A stretch of 64,000 nt of DNA from NCBI GenBank assembly GCA_963702995.1, contig OY969783.1, positions 1,550,001 through 1,614,000 of the forward strand, read 5' to 3'. The translations under genes and the position numbers were made by a program. Of the stretch, positions 26,961-35,935 are shown piece after piece (within the stretch, counting starts at the first letter, position 1; each line of letters opens with the position of its first letter). Below the pieces are notes generated by a model, which did not search any database, was not told the DNA's origin, and saw only the letters and a list, made by a program, of their open reading frames with translations. The DNA comes from MFD04580-c1 sp963702995 (GTDB lineage Bacteria > Planctomycetota > Phycisphaerae > Tepidisphaerales > Tepidisphaeraceae).

Positions 26961-27596
26961 GAAGGTATTCGTTTCTCAGACGGTGCAAAGGGCCGGGGCG
27001 ACTCGCGGCAGGCGTGTCAGCCCGGCCGATCCGTGCCCGGTGCCCCGCCGTGACACGGTGGCGGCCCTGTCGGGCCGACCCGCGTCATTGTCCCGATCTA
27101 AAACGGCCGCGTCTATGCCTGTTTGCCAAATCCGAAGCCGCATACCGATCGAAGGTGTCGCACGACTCCGCGGCTGACAGGCAGCCAGATCGTGACCGGG
27201 ACAGGACCGTGAATCGGCTTCACCGGCGAACGTGGGACGGCCCGCTGAATCGTCCGGCGACCATTCTCCTTGTTTGACTTTAAATCGATGGCGGGGATGA
27301 ACGCAAGGCATTATGAGGAAGCTTAACATCCCACAAGCACAGGCCTTACAAGAGGAAACTTGGCGCAGAATTAGCGCGGTCTTAGGTTTTGGAGATGTGG
27401 CGATGTGGCGATGGCGGCGTGGCGGAGGATCGCGGGACTGGTGGGGATCTTCGCGACGGGGGGCGGGTTGCGAGGAATCCACGCGTGCCGCGTGCAGCGG
27501 CCCTCCCTCCCGAACCCTGCCCCGGAACGCCGGGAGAGGGAGGCAGACGGGGCAGGCGCAGAAGGCCAGGGGGCGTCCGGGGCGGGAAGGCCTTCA
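26961..27596. other. 636-bp non-coding gap with short repeats
   Basis: No open frame here resembles a protein. The stretch contains a run of gatgtggc units (27393-27412) and a family F element (ctcccgaaccctgccccgga paired with gggagaggga, about 27508-27545). It lies between two minus-strand genes, so it should hold the ndk promoter. I see no clear hexamers. Confidence 0.5.
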
Positions 27597-28394
27597 CTAC
27601 AGCCCGGCCGAATCGAGCGAGTCGTTCAGGTTGATCCCGCATTCGACTTTGCCCGAATGGGCCCATCGGCCTGACCGCGGGTCGTCGCCGGCCTGGATGG
27701 GCTGCGTGCAACTGAGCGGGTTGCAGCCGATCGAGGGGTACCCTTTCTCATAGAGCGGGTGGTAAGGCAGGTCGTGCTTCTTCATATAGCCGTGGATCTC
27801 GCGGCTGGTCCAGTTGAGCAGCGGGGAGATGGCATAGCATTCGTACCGCGGCGACCACTCCAAAAATTGGCGGCCTTTCCTCGCCGCGGACTGATTGCGG
27901 CGAATCCCCCGCAGCCAGCCACGCGGGGTCAGTTCCTTCATGGCGCGGTTCATCGGCTCGTTCTTATTCGCGGCGCAGCAGGCATCGGGGTTGAGGCGGT
28001 AGGCGGGATCGAGCTCACCCTGGACGCGGAGGTAGTCAATCGGATCATTGCGCGTCCGGTATGACCAGATGTTGAGATTGAGCCGCGCGCGGAGCTGTTC
28101 CATGAACAGATGCGTCTCGGCGAACAGGTAGCCGGTATCCACAAAAATGACCCGGATGTTCGGACGCACGCGGGTGACCATATGAAGCAGCAGCGCCGAC
28201 TCGGCCCCGAATGAGGAGCTCATCACCAGGTCGTCGGGCTCGGGGAACTGCGACGCCGCCCACTCCACGACCTGCGCCGGCCCCTGCTTTTCCATCAACT
28301 CATTCAGGGCGTCCAACTCGAGCGCCGGCTCGGGCGGCCGCTCAAGGTCTGCCACGGGCGCAGCTGGGAGGATCGAAGTCATATCACTCACCAT
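27597..28394 (-). CDS. cysH: phosphoadenylyl/adenylyl-sulfate reductase
   Basis: The 265-residue enzyme reduces activated sulfate to sulfite with thioredoxin. MSSSFGAESALLLHMV is the pyrophosphate-loop region, and VDTGYLFAETH, SYRTRN and WLRGIRRNQS are conserved. DACCAANK gives the CC pair of the [4Fe-4S] APS-reductase type. The second pair reads IGCNPLSCTQP, i.e. C-x4-C where C-x2-C is usual. KVECGIN carries the catalytic Cys. The iron-sulfur cysteines favour APS as substrate, though CysC in the same cluster would allow PAPS. It is the last gene of the sulfur operon. Confidence 0.92.
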   Translation of the reverse strand: MVSDMTSILPAAPVADLERPPEPALELDALNELMEKQGPAQVVEWAASQFPEPDDLVMSSSFGAESALLLHMVTRVRPNIRVIFVDTGYLFAETHLFMEQLRARLNLNIWSYRTRNDPIDYLRVQGELDPAYRLNPDACCAANKNEPMNRAMKELTPRGWLRGIRRNQSAARKGRQFLEWSPRYECYAISPLLNWTSREIHGYMKKHDLPYHPLYEKGYPSIGCNPLSCTQPIQAGDDPRSGRWAHSGKVECGINLNDSLDSAGL

Positions 28395-28508
28395 AGCGCA
28401 TCAACCGACGTGAAATCAACGAAAGCGTCATCGAGACATATCTTGCACGCACGAGCTCGCCGATCTGGCCGCGAAGCCCTGCCCGCCGACGCGCCAAGCC
28501 ACCGCGGA

Positions 28509-29381
28509 TCAATGTCGCGGCGATGGGCTCGAGGCGCTGCATCGATCGATCAGCGCCTCCATCCACGCCCGCGGGACGCGCCGCCCGTTCGCTTTGCCAA
28601 GGTCGATATTGAGCTTGTTTTGCCCGTGGAAATCGCTCCCGCCCGTCTTCAGCAGCCCGTATCGGTCCGCGAGGCGGCCGTACTTTTCGACGAGCGCCGC
28701 GTCGTGATCACTATGGATCACTTCCAGGCCGGCCAGCCCCAGGTCCAGGAGGTCTTTGAGGACGCGCTCGAGCTGCGCGTCGTTCTCGGTGCGCAGTTGA
28801 ACTGGGTGCGCCAGGACCGGAAGGCCCCCCGACTCTCGGATCATCTCCAGCGCGCGGCGTGGTGAAAGCCGCTCTTTGTCAAAATAGGCAAGGCCTCCCG
28901 GCGCGAGGTAGGCATTGAACGCTTCTTTGATCGAGCCGACAACGCCCCTGCGGACCAGCACAGCCGCGATGTGCGGGCGGCCGATGACCTTGCCGCCGGC
29001 TTCAGCTTCCACCTCAGCCATCGAGATTGGGATGTTCAACGCATTCAGCCGATCGATGATTCGCGGGTTTCGGTTGTCGCGCCCTTCGATGAGCTGGCGG
29101 GTGAGGTCCCGCAGCGACGCGCTCTGGGGGTCGATCCCATAGCCGAGGATGTGCAGGGTGCCGGGATGGGGGAACTCGGCGGAGATTTCGATCCCGGGGA
29201 GGAAGGTCATCCCGAGCCGCCGCGCCTCGGCCGCGGCTTCGGCGACGCCGGCGACGGTGTCGTGGTCGGTGAGGGAAAGGCCGGAGATCTCGCGGTGGCT
29301 CGCCAGCCGCGCGACCTCCGCCGGCGCGTAGGTGCCGTCAGAGGCGGTGGAATGGCAATGCAGGTCAACGAATGGTGTCAT
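28509..29381 (-). CDS. PHP-domain phosphoesterase (RNase AM/TrpH-like)
   Basis: The protein has 290 residues. Metal ligands typical of PHP domains are visible: DLHCHSTASDG, SLTDHDTVAG, FLPGIEIS, GRPHIAAVL, VLAHPVQLR, IHSDHD and TGGSDFHG. The group includes E. coli RNase AM (5'-3' exonuclease) and enzymes that degrade the adenosine bisphosphate pAp. The position between cysC and cysH suggests it may remove pAp released by PAPS reduction. That is inference from context. Confidence 0.9.
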   Translation of the reverse strand: MTPFVDLHCHSTASDGTYAPAEVARLASHREISGLSLTDHDTVAGVAEAAAEARRLGMTFLPGIEISAEFPHPGTLHILGYGIDPQSASLRDLTRQLIEGRDNRNPRIIDRLNALNIPISMAEVEAEAGGKVIGRPHIAAVLVRRGVVGSIKEAFNAYLAPGGLAYFDKERLSPRRALEMIRESGGLPVLAHPVQLRTENDAQLERVLKDLLDLGLAGLEVIHSDHDAALVEKYGRLADRYGLLKTGGSDFHGQNKLNIDLGKANGRRVPRAWMEALIDRCSASSPSPRH

Positions 29382-29421
29382 GGAGTCGAGTCCGCGGGAG
29401 GCGAATTGACGGGCGTTCCAA

Positions 29422-30030
29422 TCACGTCGAGAGATAGCCGCCGGAGGCGAGGTACGACACCACGCGCTCGGCGGCCGCCCCGGGGGCTAGCGCTTCGGTA
29501 TCGAGCAGGATCTCGGGCTGCGGTGGCGCCTCGTAGGGGTCGTCGATCCCGGTGAAGCCCTTGATCTCTCCGGCACGGGCTTTCTTGTACAAGCCTTTGG
29601 GGTCGCGCTGTTCGGCGGCCGCGACGCTTACCTTCACGTACACCTCGATGAACTCGCCCGGGCCGAGCAGCGCCCGCACGGCGTCACGATCGCGGCAATA
29701 GGGGCTGATGAAGCTGGCGAGGACGATCGTGCCGGCGTCGGTGAAGAGCCGGGCGACCTCGCCGATGCGGCGGATGTTCTCCGCCCGGTCCTCAGGGCTG
29801 AACCCCAGGTTGCGATTGAGCCCGTGGCGAATGTTGTCGCCGTCAAGCCGGTACGTGTGGCGGCCCATATCCAGCAGCTTCTGCTCGACATGGCAGGCAA
29901 TCGTGGACTTGCCCGACGCGGATAACCCGGTGAACCAGACCGTCGCCCCCCGCTGCCCAAGCAGCCGCTCGCGATCCGACCGCGTGACTGTGCCGCTATG
30001 CCAGGTGATGTTTAAGGAAGCTTCGCCCAT
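29422..30030 (-). CDS. cysC: adenylyl-sulfate kinase
   Basis: The 202-residue enzyme phosphorylates APS to PAPS. VWFTGLSASGKSTIA is the Walker A loop, RLDGDNIRHGLNRNLGFS is the DGDNVR-type APS-binding segment, and FISPYCRDRDAVRALL, DPKGLYKKARAG and FTGIDDPYE complete the family pattern. It is stand-alone, not fused to CysN. No ATP sulfurylase gene (cysD, cysN or sat) lies in the window. Confidence 0.96.
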   Translation of the reverse strand: MGEASLNITWHSGTVTRSDRERLLGQRGATVWFTGLSASGKSTIACHVEQKLLDMGRHTYRLDGDNIRHGLNRNLGFSPEDRAENIRRIGEVARLFTDAGTIVLASFISPYCRDRDAVRALLGPGEFIEVYVKVSVAAAEQRDPKGLYKKARAGEIKGFTGIDDPYEAPPQPEILLDTEALAPGAAAERVVSYLASGGYLST

Positions 30031-30106
30031 GCTCAGAAAACTCGGCGGCCGATGGCTGAAGACGCCGCGGGCGCTTTCACCGGCCGCATAGGAGACCCGT
30101 CGCCGG

Positions 30107-31090
30107 TCATTCTTCCTCGAACAGCGGCGTGCTCAGATACCGCTCGCCGAAGCTGCACATGATCGTGACGATCAGTTTGCCTTTGTTCTCCGGTCGAGCG
30201 GCGACCTTCGCGGCGGCCGCGATGTTCCCGCCGGAGCTGATGCCGCCGAAGATCCCTTCTTCCTTCGCCAGCCGCCGCGCCCACTCGAACGCTTCCTCGT
30301 CGGTCACCTTGATCACTTCATCAATGATGTTCGTGTGGAGGTTCCCGGGGACGAACCCGGCGCCGATCCCCTGAATCTTGTGCTTGCCCGGCTTCACGGG
30401 CTCGTGGGCGAGCGTCTGGCTGATGACCGGCGAAGCGACCGGCTCCACCGCGATCGCCTTGAACTCCGGCTTACGGGCCTTGATGACTTCCGACACGCCG
30501 GTGATGGAGCCGCCGGTCCCGACGCCGGCGACCAGGATATCGACCTTGCCGTCGGTGTCCTGCCAGATCTCCTCGGCGGTCGTCTGGCGGTGGATCTCGG
30601 GGTTGGCGGGGTTCTCGAACTGCTGCGGCATAAAGCTTTTCTTGTGTTCCTTCAGCAGCTCCTGCGCCTTGTTGATGGCCCCCCGCATGCCATCGGCGGC
30701 GGGCGTAAGAACCACCTGCGCGCCCAGCGCCTTGAGCAGCCTTCGTCGCTCGATGCTCATGCTCTCCGGCATGGTGAGCATCAGCTTGTACCCCTTGGCG
30801 GCGCACACGAACGCGAGCGCGATCCCGGTGTTGCCGCTGGTCGGCTCGACGATCATCGTCTCGTGGTCGATCTTCCCCTCCCGCTCGGCGGCCTCGATCA
30901 TCGCCAGGCCGATGCGGTCCTTCACGCTGGCCAGGGGGTTGAAGAATTCGCACTTGGCGAGGACCGTCGCCCCGCCGGGCGGGATGAGGCGGTTAATCCG
31001 GACCAGCGGCGTGCCGCCGATCGTCTCGGTGATGTCGTTGAAGATTCGGCCGTGGGGTTTGAGTGGCATAGGGCTGCTCACCTTCGTCAA
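30107..31090 (-). CDS. cysK: cysteine synthase A (O-acetylserine sulfhydrylase)
   Basis: The 327-residue fold-type II PLP enzyme makes cysteine from O-acetylserine and sulfide. The Schiff-base lysine lies in NPLASVKDRIG, EPTSGNTGIALAF binds substrate, GVGTGGSITG binds the PLP phosphate, and FGGISSGGNIAAA is the C-terminal serine region. The gene lies 34 bp after the JAMM protease gene. It is distinct from the second synthase encoded just upstream. Confidence 0.96.
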   Translation of the reverse strand: MTKVSSPMPLKPHGRIFNDITETIGGTPLVRINRLIPPGGATVLAKCEFFNPLASVKDRIGLAMIEAAEREGKIDHETMIVEPTSGNTGIALAFVCAAKGYKLMLTMPESMSIERRRLLKALGAQVVLTPAADGMRGAINKAQELLKEHKKSFMPQQFENPANPEIHRQTTAEEIWQDTDGKVDILVAGVGTGGSITGVSEVIKARKPEFKAIAVEPVASPVISQTLAHEPVKPGKHKIQGIGAGFVPGNLHTNIIDEVIKVTDEEAFEWARRLAKEEGIFGGISSGGNIAAAAKVAARPENKGKLIVTIMCSFGERYLSTPLFEEE

Positions 31091-31123
31091 AGGGCCGCCT
31101 GGAGAGGGCGGCGGCCGCGGGCG

Positions 31124-31594
31124 TTATTCGGTTGCGATCGACTGCTCTTGAAACTGCTGCGACTGATCGTCCAGCACCCAGCTCGTCATGGCGTCCGCCT
31201 TGCCCTTGGCGATCGACACGATCACGTAACTGTAAAACGGCCACGCGTGCGCGCGATCGTATTCGCTCGGCCGCGCCGGGTGATCCGGATGGCTGTGATA
31301 ATAGCCGAGGATGGCCTTCCCCTCCGCTTCCGCGGCCCGCTCGGCCTTGAGCTGCTGAAGCGGGTCGATGGAAAACCGATGATACTGCTCGTTCGATTCA
31401 ACGGTATTGCGGCCGGCCTCAAGCCGATCGACCACGCGCCGCGGCGTCGCTTGGCCGTCAGGCCCGGGCGCGGTGTGATCGCGGCCGATGAGGATCCCGC
31501 AGCATTCGTTCGGGTAGCTCGCCTCCCCTTCCTTCTGGATCTGGAGCCGAAGCTCGGGAGAGAGGATCAGGTTCGCCATCGCTTGGGTATTCAC
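31124..31594 (-). CDS. M67/JAMM metallopeptidase (Mec-like)
   Basis: The 156-residue zinc protease carries YPNECCGILIG (catalytic Glu) and GYYHSHPDHPARPSEYD (H-x-H-x10-D), the complete JAMM site. Its GTG start overlaps the cysM stop as GTGA; an ATG at 31579 (MANLILS) is an alternative. In actinobacteria the equivalent Mec frees cysteine from the CysO-cysteine adduct made by CysM. The same neighbourhood (E1-like, CysM, JAMM) supports that function here. Confidence 0.9.
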   Translation of the reverse strand: MNTQAMANLILSPELRLQIQKEGEASYPNECCGILIGRDHTAPGPDGQATPRRVVDRLEAGRNTVESNEQYHRFSIDPLQQLKAERAAEAEGKAILGYYHSHPDHPARPSEYDRAHAWPFYSYVIVSIAKGKADAMTSWVLDDQSQQFQEQSIATE

Positions 31595-32557
31595 GGCCAG
31601 TTGTCCGCCTCGTTGGCGCCGGGGATCGTCTCGCGCCAGAAATTCTCAGAAAGGTATTTGGCGGCCGAGTCACAGAAGATCGTGACCACAACGCCTTCTT
31701 TCAGCTCCGACGCGATCCGCATCGCGCCGCTGCAGGTTCGCGCCGGCGGAGACGCCGACCAGCAGCCCCTCTTCCCGCGCCAGCCGCAGCACCATGGCGT
31801 GGGCGTCTTCGGTCGCGACTTCCAGGTTGCCATCGCCGACGGCCGGGTCGTAGATCCCCGGGACGATGTTCGTCGCCATGTGCTTCATCCCTTCAAGCCC
31901 ATGGAGCGGGCCGTCAGGCTGGATGCTGAGGCACTTGATCGCGGGGTTAAGTTCTTTGAGGCGCCGCGTGACGCCCATGAACGTGCCACTGGTCCCCAGA
32001 CCGGTGACAAAATGCGTGACCCGCCCCCCGGTCTGTCGCCAGATTTCGGCGGCCGTCGTCTCGTAGTGGGCCCGCCAGTTCGCGTCATTGTTGTACTGGT
32101 CGGGATAAAAGTACTGGCCGGGGTTCTTGTCCACGAGCTTCTTCACGTAGCGCTGGGCGCCGTCCGTCCCTTCGGTCGGGTCGGTCAGGATCAACTCCGC
32201 GCCGTACGCGAGGAGGCTGTGCTTTCGCTCCGGGCTTGCGTTCTTGGGCAGCGCCAGCTTCACGCGATACCCGCGTTCGGCACAGATCATCGCGTAAGCG
32301 ATACCGGTGTTCCCGCTGGTCGCGTCGATCAGCGTCTTGTCCTTCTTCAGCAGGCCCCGCCGCTCCCCGTCCAGCACCATCGAGAGCGCCGCCCGATCTT
32401 TCACGCTCCCGCCAGGGTTGTACCACTCGGCCTTCGCGTAGACCTCGACCGGCGCAACCGGCGCCGCCACCCGTCTGAATGCGAGAAGCGGCGTATTACC
32501 GATGAGCTGCAACACCGACTGTAGGCCGGACAAATGGGACGACACGCGCTCGTTCAC
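31591..32557 (-). CDS. cysM: cysteine synthase, CysM type (frameshifted)
   Basis: A GTG start gives NERVSSHLSGLQSVLQLIGN. PGGSVKDRAAL holds the PLP lysine, IDATSGNTGIAYAM binds substrate and VTGLGTSGTFMGV the phosphate. The N-terminal 290 residues are in one frame. Near 31730-31740, after VSAGANL, the frame changes and continues as RIASELKEGVVVTIFCDSAA, ending NEADNWP (967 nt = 3n+1). This subgroup includes sulfur-carrier-dependent synthases, which fits its neighbours, an E1-like enzyme upstream and a JAMM protease overlapping downstream. Confidence 0.92.
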
Positions 32558-32639
32558 TTTAATTCCGATTAATCCTAGCGATAAGTAGGCGATTCATCAA
32601 CCGCGACCGCGTTTCTTCGGTTGATCAGGAGCGATCGGC

Positions 32640-33752
32640 CTACGACCCAACGAGGCGGCTGTAGATCGATCGCGCCCGATCCGGGTCGCGCGTCCCTTGG
32701 ATGATCGCCCGTCCGTCGGCGAAGACCGTCAGCCGGCATGGCCCTTGGCCGGCCGCTCCCTCGACCGTACACCGGAGGAGGAACGGCGTCGATTCCACCG
32801 GCCCGCGCCCGGCGAGCCGCCTGGCGAGCGCGGCCATGTCGAGCCGCACCGCCGGGCCCGGCGGCCGGACCTGCACCGCATCGCGGCCGCACAGGCTAAT
32901 CGATCGGCCGTCGATCGGGCGATCCAGAAACTCAAACGCCCTGACGCCGCACGTCGGGCACATCTCCCGCTTCATACCGGCGAGCGGGCTCGAGTGGAAC
33001 CGCCCTTTCCATAGATTGACAGAAATCAGCCGCTCGTCCCCCCGCATGTCCCCGGCGGACGCGCCCGACCCGGCGCCCCAGACCAGCAGTCGGATTGCCT
33101 CCGTCACCTGGAGCGACGCGACAACCATCGCGGCGGCCGCCAGGACGCCGGCGGTATCGCAAGTGACCAGTTCACCGGGCAACGGCGGGTCGGGGAAGAT
33201 ACACCGCAGGCACGGCGACTCCCCCGGCTTCACCACCATGACGCGGCCCTCGACACCGACGCAGGCCCCATAGACCCACGGGATGCCATGCTTCACAGCG
33301 ACATCGTTGATCAGGTAGCGGGTTTCGACGTTGTCGGTCCCGTCGAGAATCAGATCGACGCGTTGACCGTCGCTGTCGGGGCCGACGTCAGCGAGCTCGA
33401 CGCCGGCGAGCGATTCGATATTGCCGGCGTGTACATCGGCGACGACGGGCTCGATCCGGATCGAGCTGTTGACGTGGCCGAGCCGCTCGGCCGCGGCGAC
33501 GGCCTTGGGGGCGCCGTTGCGGGCATCGGCTTCATCGAACAGAACTTGCCGCTGGAGGTTGGTCTCTTCGACCAGGTCGCGGTCAACGATCCGGAGCCAG
33601 CCGACGCCGGCACGGGCGAGCTGATCGGCGCTGCTCGCCCCGAGCGCCCCGCACCCGATAATCAGCACGCGGGCGGCCGCCAGACGTTCCTGGCCGGCGG
33701 CGCCGACCTCCGGCAGGAGCATTTGACGGTGGTAGCGTTGGTCAGAGCTCAT
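32640..33752 (-). CDS. ThiF/MoeB-type E1-like adenylyltransferase
   Basis: Starting at MSSDQRYHRQMLLPEVGAAG, the 370-residue protein has the ATP loop VLIIGCGALGASSADQLARA, then RIVDRDLVEETNLQRQVLFD. The zinc cysteines are CLRC and CPTC (CPTCGVRAFEFL), and the likely active-site Cys lies in VTCDTAGVLAAA. A C-terminal extension of about 95 residues, with no rhodanese domain, ends YSRLVGS. E1-like enzymes adenylate the C-terminal Gly of ThiS, MoaD or CysO carriers. As first gene of the operon it probably activates a carrier for CysM. No carrier gene is seen nearby. Confidence 0.9.
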   Translation of the reverse strand: MSSDQRYHRQMLLPEVGAAGQERLAAARVLIIGCGALGASSADQLARAGVGWLRIVDRDLVEETNLQRQVLFDEADARNGAPKAVAAAERLGHVNSSIRIEPVVADVHAGNIESLAGVELADVGPDSDGQRVDLILDGTDNVETRYLINDVAVKHGIPWVYGACVGVEGRVMVVKPGESPCLRCIFPDPPLPGELVTCDTAGVLAAAAMVVASLQVTEAIRLLVWGAGSGASAGDMRGDERLISVNLWKGRFHSSPLAGMKREMCPTCGVRAFEFLDRPIDGRSISLCGRDAVQVRPPGPAVRLDMAALARRLAGRGPVESTPFLLRCTVEGAAGQGPCRLTVFADGRAIIQGTRDPDRARSIYSRLVGS

Positions 33753-33883
33753 GAAGACAAAAGGTTGGTGCCGGGCCCGCGCCGCCACCGGGGCCGATTT
33801 GGGCGGGGTGGATTTTCGGCCGCTTGCCGCCGGGCCCGTCAAGCTATAGTGTTCGCATCGTAACGGTTTTACAGAGGAACGAC

Positions 33884-34291
33884 ATGCCCATCGACACGCA
33901 GCAGATCATGGATGAGGCCGAGAAACTCGGTCGGCTCGTCGCCCAGCACCCGGCCGTCGAACGGTACAAGCAGGCGCAGAAGTCCGTCGCTGAAGACAGC
34001 GACGCGAACCGAATGCTCGGCGAATTTGATCGCGCGCTGGAGAACCTCGGCCGCCAGGAACAATCGGGCATGCCGGTTTCCGATGCCCAGCGGATGCAGC
34101 TTGAGACGCTTCAGAACCGCATCGTGTCGCACATCAAGATCAAGAACCTGAACCTGGCGCAGGTGGAGTTCGTGGACCTGCTCCGCAAGATCACCCAGAC
34201 GATCCAGCGCCCGCTGAACGACGCGCCGGAGGCCGCCGCCCGCTCGAGCAGCGCGGGCGGGCCGCGGATCACTGGCCTGTCGAGCGTCTGA
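33884..34291 (+). CDS. YlbF/YmcA family protein
   Basis: The 135-residue, mostly helical protein starts at an ATG preceded by agagga. AEKLGRLVAQHPAVERYKQA and ANRMLGEFDRALENL are typical of the DUF964 (YlbF) family. In Bacillus, members form a complex that affects RNase Y activity. The C-terminus (SSSAGGPRITGLSSV) is disordered. It is divergent from the sulfur operon. Confidence 0.85.
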   Translation: MPIDTQQIMDEAEKLGRLVAQHPAVERYKQAQKSVAEDSDANRMLGEFDRALENLGRQEQSGMPVSDAQRMQLETLQNRIVSHIKIKNLNLAQVEFVDLLRKITQTIQRPLNDAPEAAARSSSAGGPRITGLSSV

Positions 34292-34312
34292 CCCCTCAGG
34301 GAGAGCACCGCC

Positions 34313-34810
34313 GTGGCTTATTGGCTCCTCAAGACCGAGCCCGATTCCTACTCCTGGCCCGACCTGGAGCGGGACAAGAAGACCGTCTGGGACGGCGTGA
34401 CCAATGCGCTGGCGCTCAAGCATATCCGGTCCATGAAGAAGGGGGATCAGGCGATCGTCTATCACACCGGCGCCGAGCGAGCGGCCGTGGGCCTGGCGGA
34501 AGTCGCCAGCGCGCCCTACCCCGACCCCGCGGCCGACGATGACCGCGTCGTGGTCGTCGATCTCAAGGTCGGCAAGAAGCTCCCCATGCCGGTGACGTTG
34601 TCGGACATCAAGGCCGACCCGGCTTTTACCGGGTGGGATTTGCTGCGGATCTCCCGCCTGAGCGTGGTCCCCGTCCCGGAGCCGATGTGGGGCCGCCTGA
34701 TGGAGCGTTCGGGAATATCGGCGGCAAATGGGCCAACGGTAAAAGCAAAGGGGACGAAGGTGTTGGCGGCTAAAGGCGGGGCGAAGAAGGCGAAGCCGCG
34801 GAAGCAGTGA
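34313..34810 (+). CDS. EVE domain-containing protein
   Basis: A GTG start gives AYWLLKTEPDSYSWPDLERD, which is diagnostic of the EVE (PUA-like) fold. WDGVTNALALKHIRSMKKGD and IVYHTGAERAAVGLAEV complete it. EVE domains bind modified nucleobases in DNA or RNA. The C-terminal 30 residues are Lys/Ala-rich (KGTKVLAAKGGAKKAK) and may contact nucleic acid. It is 21 bp downstream of the YlbF gene, so co-transcription is likely. Confidence 0.9.
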   Translation: MAYWLLKTEPDSYSWPDLERDKKTVWDGVTNALALKHIRSMKKGDQAIVYHTGAERAAVGLAEVASAPYPDPAADDDRVVVVDLKVGKKLPMPVTLSDIKADPAFTGWDLLRISRLSVVPVPEPMWGRLMERSGISAANGPTVKAKGTKVLAAKGGAKKAKPRKQ

Positions 34811-34903
34811 CAACGGCGATCGACCATCCGTTTTCAGCTTGGTCGGTACGCTGGCGGCGCTCGGCCGCAATCCGCTTGAAGAAGAATATCCGGAGGAACC
34901 GCA

Positions 34904-35498
34904 ATGACCGACTCGACTTCAGCCGACCCGTGTCGCGGCCGTGGACCCGCTCACCGGCCAACCCGTGGGTGACGCGCACCTTCCGCACAAGCCGGCCGAC
35001 GACACCGAGCAGGTCTATTACGAAGGCTCCCCGATGATGCGAGCGGTGCTCGGCAAGGGGATTCTCTGGTTCCTCGGCGGGTTACTGCTGATGGCCGCCG
35101 GCATCGCTCCGCAGTTCATCGCCAACCGGCACATCCCGGTCTACTTCACGCTGGCGGGAATCGTGCTTGGGCTGATCTGCTTCGTCGTCCCCTTCATGCA
35201 GGTCAAGACGATTCGGTATCGGATCAGCAACTACCGGGTCGATTTCGAGCGCGGCTGGTTCAGCAAGGACATCGACACCATCGAGCTATGGCATATTGCC
35301 GACCTGCACTTCCACCAGTCGTTCGGCGACCGCGTTCTCGGGGTGGGGAATATTGAGATCAAGTCGCATGATGAAACGATGCCGCTGCTGGTGCTGCACG
35401 GCCTGCCGAACCCTCGCCCGCTGTTTGAAACGCTCAAACAGCGCGTGATCGCGGTCAAACGGCAATCGGGCGTGGTCAAGATGGACACGGGCTCGTAA
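34904..35498 (+). CDS. bacterial PH-domain (YdbS-like) membrane protein (frameshifted near start)
   Basis: The ATG at 34904 has a strong ggagg 7 bases upstream and reads MTDSTSADP before the frame is lost near 34930. It resumes as VAAVDPLTGQPVGDAHLPHK (595 nt = 3n+1, one extra base). Two adjacent transmembrane helices lie at about residues 45-67 and 74-94, then the bPH2 domain (RYRISNYRVDFERGWFSKDI, then HIADLHFHQSFGDRVLG). Such proteins are membrane-anchored and of unclear role. Confidence 0.8.
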
Positions 35499-35567
35499 GG
35501 CCGAGTACGGCCCGCCGTTTGCACCATTCTGGCTGCGAAACGCTAGCAAACCAGAAGGAAGTGCTTT

Positions 35568-35921
35568 ATGGCGGAACAGATGCGACCCGCGTCGAACGAA
35601 GTGGCCCCCGACCCCGCTCACAACTATGAGCGCGCTCATCCCGACCGTGAACCGGGCATGGGGCGGCTCGACAGTGACAGGCCGGTTATCTCTGAGCAGC
35701 CGGATCACATCGCGACGTCGGTGACGAACAAGCAGGACCCGGAACGCCAGATCAATGCAGAGAACGTCGTGGATCAGCGAAACGGCCGCGAGCCACAGCC
35801 GCAGCAGCCGGATCATTCGATGAAGGATGAAGAGCCGCTCGGGTGGGACCAGGCGCCGACCGACATTGATGACCCCGCGATGAAGCGGCACCCTCGGACG
35901 GAAGGGCTTGCGCAAGAATAG
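35568..35921 (+). CDS. small hydrophilic hypothetical protein
   Basis: The protein has 117 residues, preceded by aaggaag. It has no hydrophobic segment and is rich in Asp, Glu, Pro, Gln, Asn and Arg (for example NKQDPERQINAENVVDQRNG), so it is probably intrinsically disordered. I recognise no family. The reading frame, the ribosome binding site and the 69-bp spacing after the PH-domain gene support it as real. Confidence 0.6.
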   Translation: MAEQMRPASNEVAPDPAHNYERAHPDREPGMGRLDSDRPVISEQPDHIATSVTNKQDPERQINAENVVDQRNGREPQPQQPDHSMKDEEPLGWDQAPTDIDDPAMKRHPRTEGLAQE

Positions 35922-35935
35922 TCTCGCCGCGAGCG

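Noticed and set aside
26976..27482. 168-codon minus-strand frame upstream of ndk
   Set aside because: It has no domain, ribosome binding site or plausible composition, and runs through short repeats.
30335..32524. 729-codon open frame on the plus strand
   Set aside because: It is antisense to cysK, the JAMM gene and cysM, all of which have clear catalytic motifs. The plus-strand product has no recognisable motif.
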